From NCBI GenBank assembly GCA_046297395.1, contig JBKCNM010000104.1, positions 1 through 64,000 of the forward strand: a DNA stretch of 64,000 bases, read 5' to 3'. The notes under the pieces are model-generated. The model saw nothing but the letters and a program-made list of their open reading frames with translations, was not told the origin of the DNA and ran no database searches. Position 1 is the first letter of the stretch. The number at the start of each line of letters is the position of its first letter. Source of the stretch: JBEICQ01 sp046297395 (GTDB lineage Bacteria; Bacteroidota; Bacteroidia; UBA4408). Both the position numbers and the translations under genes were made by a program. Positions 7,836 to 17,913 of the stretch are shown in pieces.

Positions 7836-10800
7836 ATGAAAACAAGATGGATATTTGCGCTCTTGCTCCTTGTTGCAGGAGGGTTGCATGCCCAGAAACG
7901 ATGCAGTACCATGCAGGAAGATTCCTTGATGCGACTCATGCACAAGGAAATGGGAAGTTTGGAAGATTTTGAGCGGTTTATCTCAGAAAAAATACAGGCA
8001 CAGACGGGTAAATCAATCAGCAATGATATCCTTACCATACCGGTTGTTATTCATGTAATCCACAATGGAGAGGCTGTAGGCACCGGTTCAAACATTTCTG
8101 AAGCCCAGGCCATCTCCCAAATCACGGTCCTGAATGAAGATTTTGGCAGATTTGGTGCGGGCTTCAACAATCACCCGGATGGTGTAGATACACGCATTCG
8201 TTTTTGTTTGGCTCAAAGAGACCCGAATGGAAATCCAAGCAATGGGATCGACCGAATCAATAGAAATACTGCAGGTTTCACGGCACCTCCTTACACCAAC
8301 ACAACCTACATCAACAGCACAATAAAACCGGCAACAAGTTGGGATCCTAATCGCTACTGCAATTTTTGGTGCATGAATCTCGGAAGTTCACTTTTAGGAT
8401 ATGCCCAGTTTCCCAACAGTTCAGGTCTCACAGGGTTTATCTGTAATCAGGGGGCTGCAAATACAGACGGAGTAGTAGTACAGTTTTCCTCATTCGGACG
8501 CATCAATACCACTGCGCCTTACAACCTTGGTAAAACCATGACACACGAAATTGGTCATTGGCTTGGTCTTCGACACATTTGGGGCGATGCAACCTGTGGA
8601 GATGATTTTTGCGGGGATACTCCCACACACCAAACTTCCAACAGCGGATGCCCCAGCCACCCAAAACCCAATGCCTGTGGTACAGCCGATGAAATGTTCG
8701 AGAATTACATGGATTATTCCCACGATGCATGTATGAATATATTCACCCGCGACCAAACCACGAGGATGCGAACGGTGCTCACATCCAGTCCCCGCAGGGC
8801 CAGCTTATTGAATTCTGATGCCTGTCTTCCTCCTGTTGCAGCAGATGCACAGGTTGTTCAATTGCTGAGTCCCATGTTGGATTACTGCCAGGGAGCAAGC
8901 ATCACGCCTCAGGTAAGGATTAAAAACATGGGAAGTGCCACACTCACCTCACTCAATATACATTTCAAACTTGACAACGCAGCCTTTCAACTCCAAACCT
9001 TCAGCGGATCTGTTGCGGCAGGAGGCGAATTCTTAGTAAGCTTGCCTGCATTTACCACTTCCCTTGGAAATCATACATACACCGTTTATACATCACTTCC
9101 CAACAACCAGAATGATGTGAATAATCTGGAGGATACCCTCACCAACACCTTTACACTTACAAGTGGACAAACACTACCCTTTACAGAGAATTTCGAAAGC
9201 CTGGCATTCCCCTCTGCCAACTGGAGCCTGTCAAATAACAACAACGATTGCTACACATGGCGAAGGCAAACCGGTATTATAGGATCTTCAGGAACATCCA
9301 CCGGCACAGCTTTTAATTATCATTATCAATACACAGTAACCCAGTCAGGAGAAACAGATGATTTGATTTCACCATTGATCGACCTCAGCGGAGCCAATGC
9401 GCAGGTCTCGCTTTATTTTGACTTGGCTTATGCAAGGCGATCATCTTCCGCATTTGAAGACCTCACCATTGAAGTTTCCACAGACTGCGGAAATACTTAC
9501 AGCACACTGCTATATAGTAAATCAGGAAACGGAACCGGAAACAGCGACCTGCGGACCGTTTCCTCAGACCAGCCGGGCGACTGGAAACCCCTGCAAGGGA
9601 ATGCATGGAGGACAGAAAAAATTTCACTCGCCTCATTCATCGGCTCCACCATTCGTTTGCGATTTCGTGTAACCAACAGAAATGGTAACAATATTTACCT
9701 GGACAACATATCCGTAGATGACCGCAACAGCGTGTTTTTTAACCAGGCTTCTTCAACTTTCACAGAATCTCCTCTCGACGGCAACATTGATTGTCGTCGG
9801 TACAGGGATATACAAATCCCTGTTTCAATTGTTGCAGCACCAGCAACCAATATCACCATTCAAGTGTCCGCCCTGTCGATCTCTGCCTACACACCTGCGG
9901 ATTTTCAATTGCTCAGCAATACCCTTTTATTTCCCGCCGGGAGCAATGCATCCCAAAATATATCTGTCCGCATATTTGATGACAACAGTATAGAAAATAC
10001 GGAACAGTTTCAATTGTTGCTCTCCGATCCCAATGGTCTTGTTACCGCACCAACAGGCCCCCATCAGGTAAGCATCAACGACAATGATAATTTTCCAACA
10101 GCGGGTGCTTCTGTTACGCTCATCAACCAGAATTTTGAATCACTCTCCACAGGAGCATTATCTTCCGGCTGGACTTCCAGAACAACCATCGGTTCTGCCA
10201 ATACCTGGGTAATTGGTGAAAATGCAGGAATGAATGGCAGCAAATCTGCATACATCACAAACAACGCCACAACACTGCCTTTCTCTTACACAGTTACATC
10301 TACCATGAACACCCTCCTGTATTCTCCTGTAATAAGCACCACAGGTCTGGGTAATTTAACGCTCACATTTAATTTCAAATGCAGTGGTGAAGTATTCTCA
10401 AATACAGTGTATGATTTTGGCGCTCTTTACTATGCAACCACGCCCACAGGAGCACTCACAACATTGTATGGGCCGGGTGAATCAACCAATACTTTTGCCA
10501 ATGGTGGTATAGGTTTATATAACTTTCCTACACTAACCGGATTCAGCATCACCTTGCCGGAAGCATGCAACAATTTACCTGCGCTTTATCTTGTCTGGCG
10601 TTGGCGCAATGACAATTCTGACGGAACAAGTCCCTTGGCAATTGACGATGTTGTGCTTACCGGAAATCCCCTTCCTGCTATTGAAACAGATCTCAATGCG
10701 AATGCAAGTATGTATCTCGGTCCGTTTGCCGACAATGTTTATCTCTCATCTGCGGGTAAAATACTTGCACGCATAACCAACCTAACAGCCCATGATTATG

Positions 10801-13382
10801 GCTGCACCTCGGTAAGCATCAACCGTGCCGGGACCAATGCAGCAGAATATTATTCTCAGGGTGCAGGAAACTTCCTTGCATCCAAGACCATTCAGGTGCA
10901 ACCCACAAATAATAATCCTTCCGGAATCTACAACCTTACGCTTTATCTTGCTACTGCTGAGGCAAACGGATATGCAGCTGCCACGGGTAAAACAGCGGGT
11001 GCATCAGCACTTATTTACAAATCCAACGGAAGCATATCCAATATCAATGCAAATACTCCTTTTGCAAATGGTACCACCAACACGGAAGTATCCACTTTGC
11101 CTCAAAGAAGCACTTATCCGGCAGGGGGCATTGTGATAAGAGGTAGATTTAATTCGGGATTTGCTTCTTCCATGGGTGCAGGTTTTGGCCTTGGCGATTG
11201 CGTAAACCGCATTTTTACGGGTACTCCCACGCTTGCAACACCTTGTGCAGGAAGCAATGTTACGGTTCCATTTCAGGCCCTTGGATTGTTTACCACCGGT
11301 AATAGTTTCACAGCCCAGCTTTCTAATGCTTCCGGCAGTTTTACTGCACCGGTTTCATTGGGTACACTTGCCGGAACACCGAACGGATATTTTTCCGGAA
11401 CCTTCAACGGGAGCATAGCTACTTCCACAGCCACAGGAACAGCTTACCGCATCAGGGTAAATGCAAGTGCACCGGCCTCACCGCAGATGAGCGATAACGG
11501 AAGTGATGTGGGAATAAACGCAACGGGATCATGGCTTGGTAGCAGCAGCAATTGGCAAACGGCTGCAAATTGGTGCGGGGGTATTCCAACTGCCACCACC
11601 AATGTTAGTATTCCTGCTGGTACACCTTTTCTTCCTCAACTCAATGCAAATGCCTCTTGCAACAACCTGTTTTTAAACGGCAGCAACCTTAGGGTAAACC
11701 TCAATAACTATACACTTACCATGAATGGTGCTATATCAGGCACAGGCCGTATCACCGGTAGTGCATCCTCCTCTCTCATATTTAATGGTTCGGGAAGTGC
11801 AGGAACCCTTCTCATGGATCCTGCCAATGCTCAAACAAAAAGCCTGTTATCTCTTTCGCTCAATAAAACTGCGGCAAGTGGCGGACTCAACTTGGGTGAT
11901 ACGCTGAATCTGACAGATGTACTTACCTTGAGCAATGGTACACTGAGTACAGGAGGCTTTCTAAAACTGATTTCAGGTAGCACACAAACGGCACGCATAG
12001 CTCCGGTAACAGGCACAGGTGCCATCAGTGGGACACTCATCTCTCAACGCCTTGCACCGGGAGGAAAAACAGGGTGGGCAACCCTTGGAAATCCTGTGAA
12101 TGGAGCTTCCATCCTGCAATGGCAAGATGATTTTCCTACCTCAGGATTCAGCGGTGCAAGCGGACAAACATTTCCTCCTTTTGTATCTGTTTATAGTTAC
12201 GACGAAACTGTATCAGGAACACTTGGCAATGGTTACATTCCACCTTCATCAGCTTCTGAAATTCCTGCTCCCGGCAAAGGGTACATGGTGTATTTGGGCA
12301 ATGGTGCGCAAACCACTACTGATATCCTTCTCGATGTAAGCGGAACAGCAGTGACCGGAAATTTTAATTTTCCTGTTACCTACACTTCCTCTCTGCCATC
12401 CACCATTCCCGATGCAGATGGCTGGAACCTGGTGTCAAATCCATATTGCTCGGTAATCGACTGGGATTCTCCCGCATGGACAAAAACCGGTATCTCACCA
12501 TTTATTTATTCTTTTAATGCAGATGTGGGGAACTATTCTGTTTATCAGGGCGGCAGTGGAATAGGTATCAATGGAGGTTCAAACTTACTGGCCTCTCACC
12601 AGGGCTTTTGGGTAAAAGCAAATGCAGCAAATCCTTTACTAACCATAACAGAGAGTGTAAAATCAGCTGCGCAGAGAGTGCTCTTACGCCAAGCCAATGC
12701 AATGACCTTCCCCGCTTTGAAGATGCATATTTCCGGTGCAAAAGGCAGTGATGAATGCCTGGTTGTCTTGCATGACGAATCAAGCGATTCAAGCCTAATT
12801 GTGCAGGCACCAAGGTTACCCAATGCCCAATCTGATGCACCTGCCCTGGGCATATCAAAATCAGGAGAAGTATGCTCGATTGCACACTTCAGTCATTTGC
12901 AGGAAACCCTGGTAGTGCCTGTTTTTTTGCAGGTGAAGGAAGATGGTAACTACACCCTTCTCCCACAACTGTTCAACCTGCCGGAGACAAGGATATGGTT
13001 GAAAGATAAAAAAGGGCAGTACAACCAGCCTTTGGTTTCAGGGACTCCCATAACAATTGAGCTTTTCAGTGATGCGGAAACCAATCGTTTTTGGCTGGAA
13101 ATTCCTGTTCCCCCGCAAACATCAAGGAGCACCTTAGCAGATCAAAGCTTGATGCTTTGGCCGCATCCTGCAAGCGATCGGGTATTCATAGAAAATCTTG
13201 TAAATCCGCATAATTACCGGATTGCTATTCGCGATATTTCCGGAAAATTATTGAAACAGGAAAGCTATAGAAGTCAGGATGGTATTGATGTTTCCCTGTT
13301 GCCATCAGGCATGTATCTGCTTGAACTAAATGAGCTGGATAGAAATTCAGTCCGTTTTTTAAAACTGATGATTGCCCGCTGA
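7836..13382 (+). CDS. Secreted M43-type zinc metalloprotease with T9SS sorting domain
   Basis: Cell-surface or secreted protease of about 1848 residues. It has a signal peptide (MKTRWIFALLLLVAGG..AQ) and a pappalysin/M43 catalytic domain (about 60-330) with the zinc motif HEIGHWLGLRH near residue 236 and a Met-turn string ENYMDYSHDACM near 285. A CARDB-like segment follows (about 335-440), then two jelly-roll-like segments each opened by NFESL (about 450 and 770). A Calx-beta-like domain lies between them (about 630-745). Next come large adhesin-like repeats rich in Asn/Gly/Ser/Thr, and a T9SS type A sorting domain (about 1768-1848; ISGKLLKQE, LPSGMYLLEL). I prefer 7836 over 7827 because the signal peptide starts with MKTR. 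Closed frame, no truncation. Substrate unknown. Confidence 0.9.
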   Translation: MKTRWIFALLLLVAGGLHAQKRCSTMQEDSLMRLMHKEMGSLEDFERFISEKIQAQTGKSISNDILTIPVVIHVIHNGEAVGTGSNISEAQAISQITVLNEDFGRFGAGFNNHPDGVDTRIRFCLAQRDPNGNPSNGIDRINRNTAGFTAPPYTNTTYINSTIKPATSWDPNRYCNFWCMNLGSSLLGYAQFPNSSGLTGFICNQGAANTDGVVVQFSSFGRINTTAPYNLGKTMTHEIGHWLGLRHIWGDATCGDDFCGDTPTHQTSNSGCPSHPKPNACGTADEMFENYMDYSHDACMNIFTRDQTTRMRTVLTSSPRRASLLNSDACLPPVAADAQVVQLLSPMLDYCQGASITPQVRIKNMGSATLTSLNIHFKLDNAAFQLQTFSGSVAAGGEFLVSLPAFTTSLGNHTYTVYTSLPNNQNDVNNLEDTLTNTFTLTSGQTLPFTENFESLAFPSANWSLSNNNNDCYTWRRQTGIIGSSGTSTGTAFNYHYQYTVTQSGETDDLISPLIDLSGANAQVSLYFDLAYARRSSSAFEDLTIEVSTDCGNTYSTLLYSKSGNGTGNSDLRTVSSDQPGDWKPLQGNAWRTEKISLASFIGSTIRLRFRVTNRNGNNIYLDNISVDDRNSVFFNQASSTFTESPLDGNIDCRRYRDIQIPVSIVAAPATNITIQVSALSISAYTPADFQLLSNTLLFPAGSNASQNISVRIFDDNSIENTEQFQLLLSDPNGLVTAPTGPHQVSINDNDNFPTAGASVTLINQNFESLSTGALSSGWTSRTTIGSANTWVIGENAGMNGSKSAYITNNATTLPFSYTVTSTMNTLLYSPVISTTGLGNLTLTFNFKCSGEVFSNTVYDFGALYYATTPTGALTTLYGPGESTNTFANGGIGLYNFPTLTGFSITLPEACNNLPALYLVWRWRNDNSDGTSPLAIDDVVLTGNPLPAIETDLNANASMYLGPFADNVYLSSAGKILARITNLTAHDYGCTSVSINRAGTNAAEYYSQGAGNFLASKTIQVQPTNNNPSGIYNLTLYLATAEANGYAAATGKTAGASALIYKSNGSISNINANTPFANGTTNTEVSTLPQRSTYPAGGIVIRGRFNSGFASSMGAGFGLGDCVNRIFTGTPTLATPCAGSNVTVPFQALGLFTTGNSFTAQLSNASGSFTAPVSLGTLAGTPNGYFSGTFNGSIATSTATGTAYRIRVNASAPASPQMSDNGSDVGINATGSWLGSSSNWQTAANWCGGIPTATTNVSIPAGTPFLPQLNANASCNNLFLNGSNLRVNLNNYTLTMNGAISGTGRITGSASSSLIFNGSGSAGTLLMDPANAQTKSLLSLSLNKTAASGGLNLGDTLNLTDVLTLSNGTLSTGGFLKLISGSTQTARIAPVTGTGAISGTLISQRLAPGGKTGWATLGNPVNGASILQWQDDFPTSGFSGASGQTFPPFVSVYSYDETVSGTLGNGYIPPSSASEIPAPGKGYMVYLGNGAQTTTDILLDVSGTAVTGNFNFPVTYTSSLPSTIPDADGWNLVSNPYCSVIDWDSPAWTKTGISPFIYSFNADVGNYSVYQGGSGIGINGGSNLLASHQGFWVKANAANPLLTITESVKSAAQRVLLRQANAMTFPALKMHISGAKGSDECLVVLHDESSDSSLIVQAPRLPNAQSDAPALGISKSGEVCSIAHFSHLQETLVVPVFLQVKEDGNYTLLPQLFNLPETRIWLKDKKGQYNQPLVSGTPITIELFSDAETNRFWLEIPVPPQTSRSTLADQSLMLWPHPASDRVFIENLVNPHNYRIAIRDISGKLLKQESYRSQDGIDVSLLPSGMYLLELNELDRNSVRFLKLMIAR

Positions 13383-13448
13383 AACTCCTCCGGTAAGGTT
13401 TTTTTTTCGCCCTTTATGTATTCCCATTCATGCAAAGAGAAATGATGG

Positions 13449-13456
13449 TATTTTTG
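13449..13456 (+). promoter_or_regulatory. Bacteroidetes -7 box TATTTTTG before PBP1A
   Basis: Exact match to TANNTTTG, 7 bases before the ATG at 13464, implying a very short leader. No clear -33 TTTG at the usual spacing. Confidence 0.5.
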
Positions 13457-13463
13457 CGCATGG

Positions 13464-15707
13464 ATGAGTAAAAAACAATCAGAACGCAAATACATTTTCA
13501 GAACATGGTTTTTCGTTCTGTTTCCGGTGGTGGTCATTTTCTCCGCGCTCGCAGGGCTTATAGCGTTTGCTGATTTGCCTTCTCTCAAAGAACTTGAAAA
13601 TCCCAAAGCAAACCTTGCATCCGAGGTCATCTCCTCCGACATGCAGGTGTTGGGTAAGTTCTATATTGAAAACAGAACGGATGTATCATTCAGCGACTTG
13701 CCTCCTCATTTGGTCAATGCGCTGGTGGCTACCGAAGATGCAAGATTTTACAGGCATTCCGGAGTAGACATCAAAGCCCTTTTTCGTTCAATTGCAGGTG
13801 TCATCAAAGGCCGAAGTGAATCTTCAGGTGGCGGAAGCACACTGAGTCAGCAATTGGCGAAAATGCTTTTTCCAAGACAAAAACTCAATCGATTTTCTCT
13901 GGTCTTTCGCAAATTCAAAGAATGGATTATCGCTGTGAAGCTGGAGAAAAATTATACCAAACATGAAATCATCAGTATGTATCTCAACAAGTTTGATTTC
14001 ATCAACAATGCCGTGGGCATCAAAAGTGCTTCTGCTGTTTACTTCAACACCAAACCATCGGAACTGCGTATTGAGGAAGCGGCTGTACTTGTGGGCATGG
14101 CAAAAAATCCCTCTCTGTATAATCCTGTAAAACATCCAATTCGTGCTCTTGAAAGACGCAATACCGTAATTGCACAGATGAAAAAATACAATTTCATCAG
14201 CGAAAGGGAAGCAGACTCACTCAAGAAAATTCCCATCAAACTGCACTTCTCACCTCAGGGACACAATGAGGGAACTGCGGCTTACTTCCGCGAGTTTATT
14301 CGGGAGTTTATGCGCAACTGGTGCAAAAATCACAAGCGGCCCGATGGCAAACCCTATGATCTTTATAAAGACGGATTAAAAATTTATACCACAGTGGATG
14401 CGCGCATGCAGAGATATGCCGAAGAAGCCACCACTGAATGGCTGGGCAAGGAATTGCAGCCCAAGTTTTTTGAACACTGGAAAGGCCGAAAGAATGCACC
14501 CTTCTACCGCCTTAGCGACAAAGAAACCAATGATCTTTTGTTGGTGTCCATGCGCAGGAGTGAACGCTATCGCGTAATGAAAGAAGACGGAAAATCTGAT
14601 GCCGAAATTCTTGCTGCATTTAAAAAACCTGTAGAAACCACCCTCTTCAGCTGGAAAGGAGAAGTAGATACCCTTATTTCCCCTTGGGATTCCATGCGCT
14701 ACTCAAAATATTTTCTGCAAACAGGTTTCATGGCCATGGATCCTTCAACCGGATATGTAAAAGCATGGGTAGGAGGCATCAATTACAAACACTTTAAATA
14801 CGACCATGTGATGACAGGCAAACGGCAGGTAGGATCTACTTTCAAGCCCTTTGTTTATACCCTTGCCATGCAGGAGGAGTGGAGTCCTTGTTATAAAGTG
14901 CCCAATATCCCTGTGACTTTTGAATTGCCTGAAGGAGGCACATGGACTCCACGCAATTCAGATGGAAAATATGGAGGCATGATGACGCTCAAACGCGGCC
15001 TTGCCTTATCGGTAAATACGATTACCGCTTATGTGATGAAACAGTTCGGACCTGCAGCTGTGGTAAACCTGGCTCGCAAAATGGGTATTCATAGTTCCCT
15101 CGAAGCTGTTCCTTCTCTTTGTTTGGGTACGGCAGATTTATCAGTGTATGAAATGGTGGGAGCCAATGCCACTTTTGCCAATCAGGGTGTATGGTCGGAG
15201 CCCGGTTTCATTACCCGTATTGAAGACAAGAATGGCATTGTGCTCGACGAATTTATTCCCAAAAGGATAGAAGCCATTTCACCCCAAACAGCTTATCTCG
15301 CACTCAATTTGATGAAGGGCGTTGTGGATTACGGTACAGGTGCAAGGTTGCGCTATCGCTACGACATCAGGGTGCCGCTGGCAGGAAAAACAGGTACCAC
15401 ACAAAACAATTCCGATGGTTGGTTTATGGGAATTACCTCCGATGTGGTGGCAGGATGTTGGGTAGGCTGTGAAGATCGCAGTGCACATTTTCGATCCACC
15501 GATCTGGGTCAGGGAGCAAGTATGGCGCTTCCTATTTTTGGAATCTTTCTCAAAAAATGTCTGAATGATACAAGCCTCGCATTCAAAGGCGAAGATTTTG
15601 CGAAACCAGCAGGAATTAATCCCAAACTAGAACTCGATTGCAGCAAATACAACGAGGATAAAGATTCGGAAGAAACCATACAATACGAGGAAGAGGAGAT
15701 TAACTGA
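13464..15707 (+). CDS. mrcA: Bifunctional penicillin-binding protein 1A
   Basis: Class A PBP that polymerises lipid II (glycosyltransferase) and cross-links stem peptides (transpeptidase) at the outer face of the inner membrane. One N-terminal membrane segment (about 13-35). The GT51 domain shows EDARFYRHSGVD (catalytic Glu) near residue 91 and GGGSTLSQQLAK near 120. The transpeptidase domain carries STFKPF (SxxK nucleophile) near 457, SVN near 515 and KTGTT near 643. Length (747) is normal. The tail after residue 720 is acidic (DKDSEETIQYEEEE). Own promoter and no partner gene; the next gene is convergent. Confidence 0.95.
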   Translation: MSKKQSERKYIFRTWFFVLFPVVVIFSALAGLIAFADLPSLKELENPKANLASEVISSDMQVLGKFYIENRTDVSFSDLPPHLVNALVATEDARFYRHSGVDIKALFRSIAGVIKGRSESSGGGSTLSQQLAKMLFPRQKLNRFSLVFRKFKEWIIAVKLEKNYTKHEIISMYLNKFDFINNAVGIKSASAVYFNTKPSELRIEEAAVLVGMAKNPSLYNPVKHPIRALERRNTVIAQMKKYNFISEREADSLKKIPIKLHFSPQGHNEGTAAYFREFIREFMRNWCKNHKRPDGKPYDLYKDGLKIYTTVDARMQRYAEEATTEWLGKELQPKFFEHWKGRKNAPFYRLSDKETNDLLLVSMRRSERYRVMKEDGKSDAEILAAFKKPVETTLFSWKGEVDTLISPWDSMRYSKYFLQTGFMAMDPSTGYVKAWVGGINYKHFKYDHVMTGKRQVGSTFKPFVYTLAMQEEWSPCYKVPNIPVTFELPEGGTWTPRNSDGKYGGMMTLKRGLALSVNTITAYVMKQFGPAAVVNLARKMGIHSSLEAVPSLCLGTADLSVYEMVGANATFANQGVWSEPGFITRIEDKNGIVLDEFIPKRIEAISPQTAYLALNLMKGVVDYGTGARLRYRYDIRVPLAGKTGTTQNNSDGWFMGITSDVVAGCWVGCEDRSAHFRSTDLGQGASMALPIFGIFLKKCLNDTSLAFKGEDFAKPAGINPKLELDCSKYNEDKDSEETIQYEEEEIN

Positions 15708-15778
15708 AGGTTTTGAATCCGGTACTTTCTTTTTTTCAATGCTGATGTATTATTTTCTTCATTCCTTTCACGATTCAT

Positions 15779-15813
15779 ATCAAATTTTCAGCATTTGATG
15801 ATGCAATTTTTCT
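15779..15813. terminator. Weak hairpin between convergent PBP1A and DUF6671 genes
   Basis: ATCAAAT (15779-15785), 7-base loop, ATTTGAT (15793-15799), then a T-rich stretch. AT-only stem, so weak; it is the only structure in the 124-base convergent gap. Confidence 0.35.
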
Positions 15814-15831
15814 CAAACAGCAACACAATAA

Positions 15832-16674
15832 TCAGGGATTACAAAACGGACAATACATCGCCTCCATTGCTGTTTTTTCTCCGGGCTTTTTCTCCGAAAA
15901 TCCGCAGGATTTACACCCATAAATATAATTTTTAATGCCCTCGGTTTCTCCTCCGCACCACTCGCAGGGCAAGCCGGTTTCTAACTCTTGCACAGCATAA
16001 CCCGGAAACGCACAGGAGGGACATTCACGCATCAAATTTTCTACCAGTTTTTGTGTGGCTTTTTCAATTACTTTCATCCTGCCGGGATTGTGCATGGCCC
16101 TTAAATCAGCTTCCAGATACACCTCGCCTCTCTTTAGGTTCATTGCTTCAAAAAGTGCATCCATCAATTCCTGCTTGTCATGAATACCTTTTTTAACCAC
16201 ATAAACTTGTGCACCACTCCTGCATAACACCACCATTCCATATTCAGGAAATCCATGTTTTCTTGCAATTTCAAAACCTTCCGCAGAGTTTTTTACATGC
16301 GCTGAAAATGCATTGGTATCGGATGATACTTCCCATGCTTCCCAATATTGCTTGCTCACGGTATCATACAACATCACCAACTCTATGTCTGCTTGTGCAA
16401 AAGGAATTGCAGGATGCGGACCAAAGGCTCCCTCGTTGGCCGCAAGCAAATCAACGCCCGGCAGTGAACTGCCTAAAGCTATTTTTTTAATGCATGCCTC
16501 TCGCTGTGTTCCGGCTCTGGCAATTTCGCCTGTGAAAGTACCCAGCACATCGGTATCAGCATCAGGTAAGAGTGCCCAGCTGAGTCCCGGAATTTTTGAA
16601 AACGCAGCTCCCATCACCTGTTCTTTGTGATGTTTGGTGATGATACTTATGAGACGGCCACGGAAAAAATCCAT
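15832..16674 (-). CDS. DUF6671 family protein with C-terminal zinc ribbons
   Basis: Soluble 280-residue protein of unknown function. The N-terminal two thirds fit the DUF6671 pattern: RGRLISIITKHHKE start, DTDVLGTFTGEIARAGTQREAC (split here as DTDVLGTFTGEIAR plus AGTQREAC), and EGAFGPHPAIPFAQADIELV. The last 80 residues carry four Cys pairs, CPSC, CEWC, CKSC and CPFC, the spacing of two rubredoxin-like zinc knuckles, so it probably binds two zinc ions. It lies 7 bases after the TPR gene and is probably the last gene of the gyrA transcript. No signal peptide. Catalytic role unknown. Confidence 0.75.
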   Translation of the reverse strand: MDFFRGRLISIITKHHKEQVMGAAFSKIPGLSWALLPDADTDVLGTFTGEIARAGTQREACIKKIALGSSLPGVDLLAANEGAFGPHPAIPFAQADIELVMLYDTVSKQYWEAWEVSSDTNAFSAHVKNSAEGFEIARKHGFPEYGMVVLCRSGAQVYVVKKGIHDKQELMDALFEAMNLKRGEVYLEADLRAMHNPGRMKVIEKATQKLVENLMRECPSCAFPGYAVQELETGLPCEWCGGETEGIKNYIYGCKSCGFSEKKPGEKTAMEAMYCPFCNP

Positions 16675-16681
16675 GACATTC

Positions 16682-17905
16682 TTATTTGCTCATCTTTGCT
16701 CTGATGGCTTTGGCTTTGTCTTGTTGCTCGGTCATCATGTACAATTTCTGCAAGGTTTGCAAGAGACTCTGCAAGGTTTCCTTGTCTTCTGTACCAATGG
16801 TTTCGGCTTTCTCAAGAATGGGCAACGATTCCTTAAATGCAGCATCTACTTTTTTGGATTCAGCCTCATATTTTTTCGGATCCTTGATGTTGTTTGTGGC
16901 ATCATTCATTTTAACCGCACGGTTAAAATACATGGCGCCTTTGTTGTAAAGGGCATCAAAGTAATTGGGATTCATTTGCAGGGCAAGATCATACTGCGCT
17001 GATGCTTTGCCAAAATAGTCGTCAAATTCTTTCTGAGTAGGTGCCTTGCCCTCCCTCGGATTCGCCATGTTGTCGTACAATGTACCGAGGTTATAGTAGA
17101 GCACCGGATTTTTTGGATCCTTACTGATGGCAAGCTGCAGATTGTTGACTGCTTCCTGGATCTTGCCGCTGGTGAGGTAATAATTCAGTTCTTCAAATAT
17201 CAGGTTTTTGTCATTAGGGAAATTTTTACGACCCTCCGAAATCACAGCTATGTAGCCGGCATCATCTTTGAGTGTACGATACACGCCGGCAATCATATAG
17301 TAGATTTTTGCAGAATCTTTGTCTACCGGATATTTTAATTCCTTGATGCGTTTGTAATTGTCGAGCGCTTTCTGAAAATTATTCGATTTTTCGGCACATA
17401 CACCTGCACTCAGGTAACCCATGGTATCGGTGATATTGAGGGCATCACGACGCAACTCAATGGTCTTTTCAAATCCACTCAAAGCATCCGCATAATTTTT
17501 ATTGTTGTAGTCGTCAATCGCTTTGTTGTTAACAAGAGAGATGCAATATTTCAAACCCTGCTTCGCATCCGGATAGTTATTTTTTTCATCCAGCTTTACC
17601 GTTTTCTGGTATGACACAAGCATCTCATCAATGGCAGAAGCGAGGTATGGTGCCAGTTTGGGATCCTTGCATTCGTTGATGGCATTGTAAATTTTTGCCC
17701 GGTTATACCATGTCTTGGCTTTTTGCGATGTCTCCTCATTGGCTGCCGCTTCATCAATGAATTTTTTTGCATCGAGCAAGTCATCGGCACTTTTGTCTTT
17801 TAAATAATAGTTAAGTGAATTAATGGCACTTACTATATTTTTATTCTGTGCCTGAATGCCGGCAGCGCTGAGCCCAAATGCCGCAATTAATAGGAGCTTT
17901 TTCAT
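16682..17905 (-). CDS. Exported TPR-repeat protein downstream of gyrA
   Basis: A 407-residue helical repeat protein with a signal peptide (MKKLLLIAAFGLSAAG..AQ), so probably periplasmic. TPR-like units run over most of the length; examples are KTWYNRAKIYNAI (about 63), YADALSGFEKTIEL (about 143), NNFQKALDNYKRIKEL (about 178), NPVLYYNLGTLYDNM (about 265) and YFDALYNKGAMYFNRA (about 315). It begins 8 bases after the gyrA stop, so the two are co-transcribed. Such proteins follow gyrA in other Bacteroidota as I recall, but the link is unexplained. Function unknown beyond a scaffolding role expected of TPRs. Confidence 0.8.
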   Translation of the reverse strand: MKKLLLIAAFGLSAAGIQAQNKNIVSAINSLNYYLKDKSADDLLDAKKFIDEAAANEETSQKAKTWYNRAKIYNAINECKDPKLAPYLASAIDEMLVSYQKTVKLDEKNNYPDAKQGLKYCISLVNNKAIDDYNNKNYADALSGFEKTIELRRDALNITDTMGYLSAGVCAEKSNNFQKALDNYKRIKELKYPVDKDSAKIYYMIAGVYRTLKDDAGYIAVISEGRKNFPNDKNLIFEELNYYLTSGKIQEAVNNLQLAISKDPKNPVLYYNLGTLYDNMANPREGKAPTQKEFDDYFGKASAQYDLALQMNPNYFDALYNKGAMYFNRAVKMNDATNNIKDPKKYEAESKKVDAAFKESLPILEKAETIGTEDKETLQSLLQTLQKLYMMTEQQDKAKAIRAKMSK

Positions 17906-17913
17906 GTCTGTTT

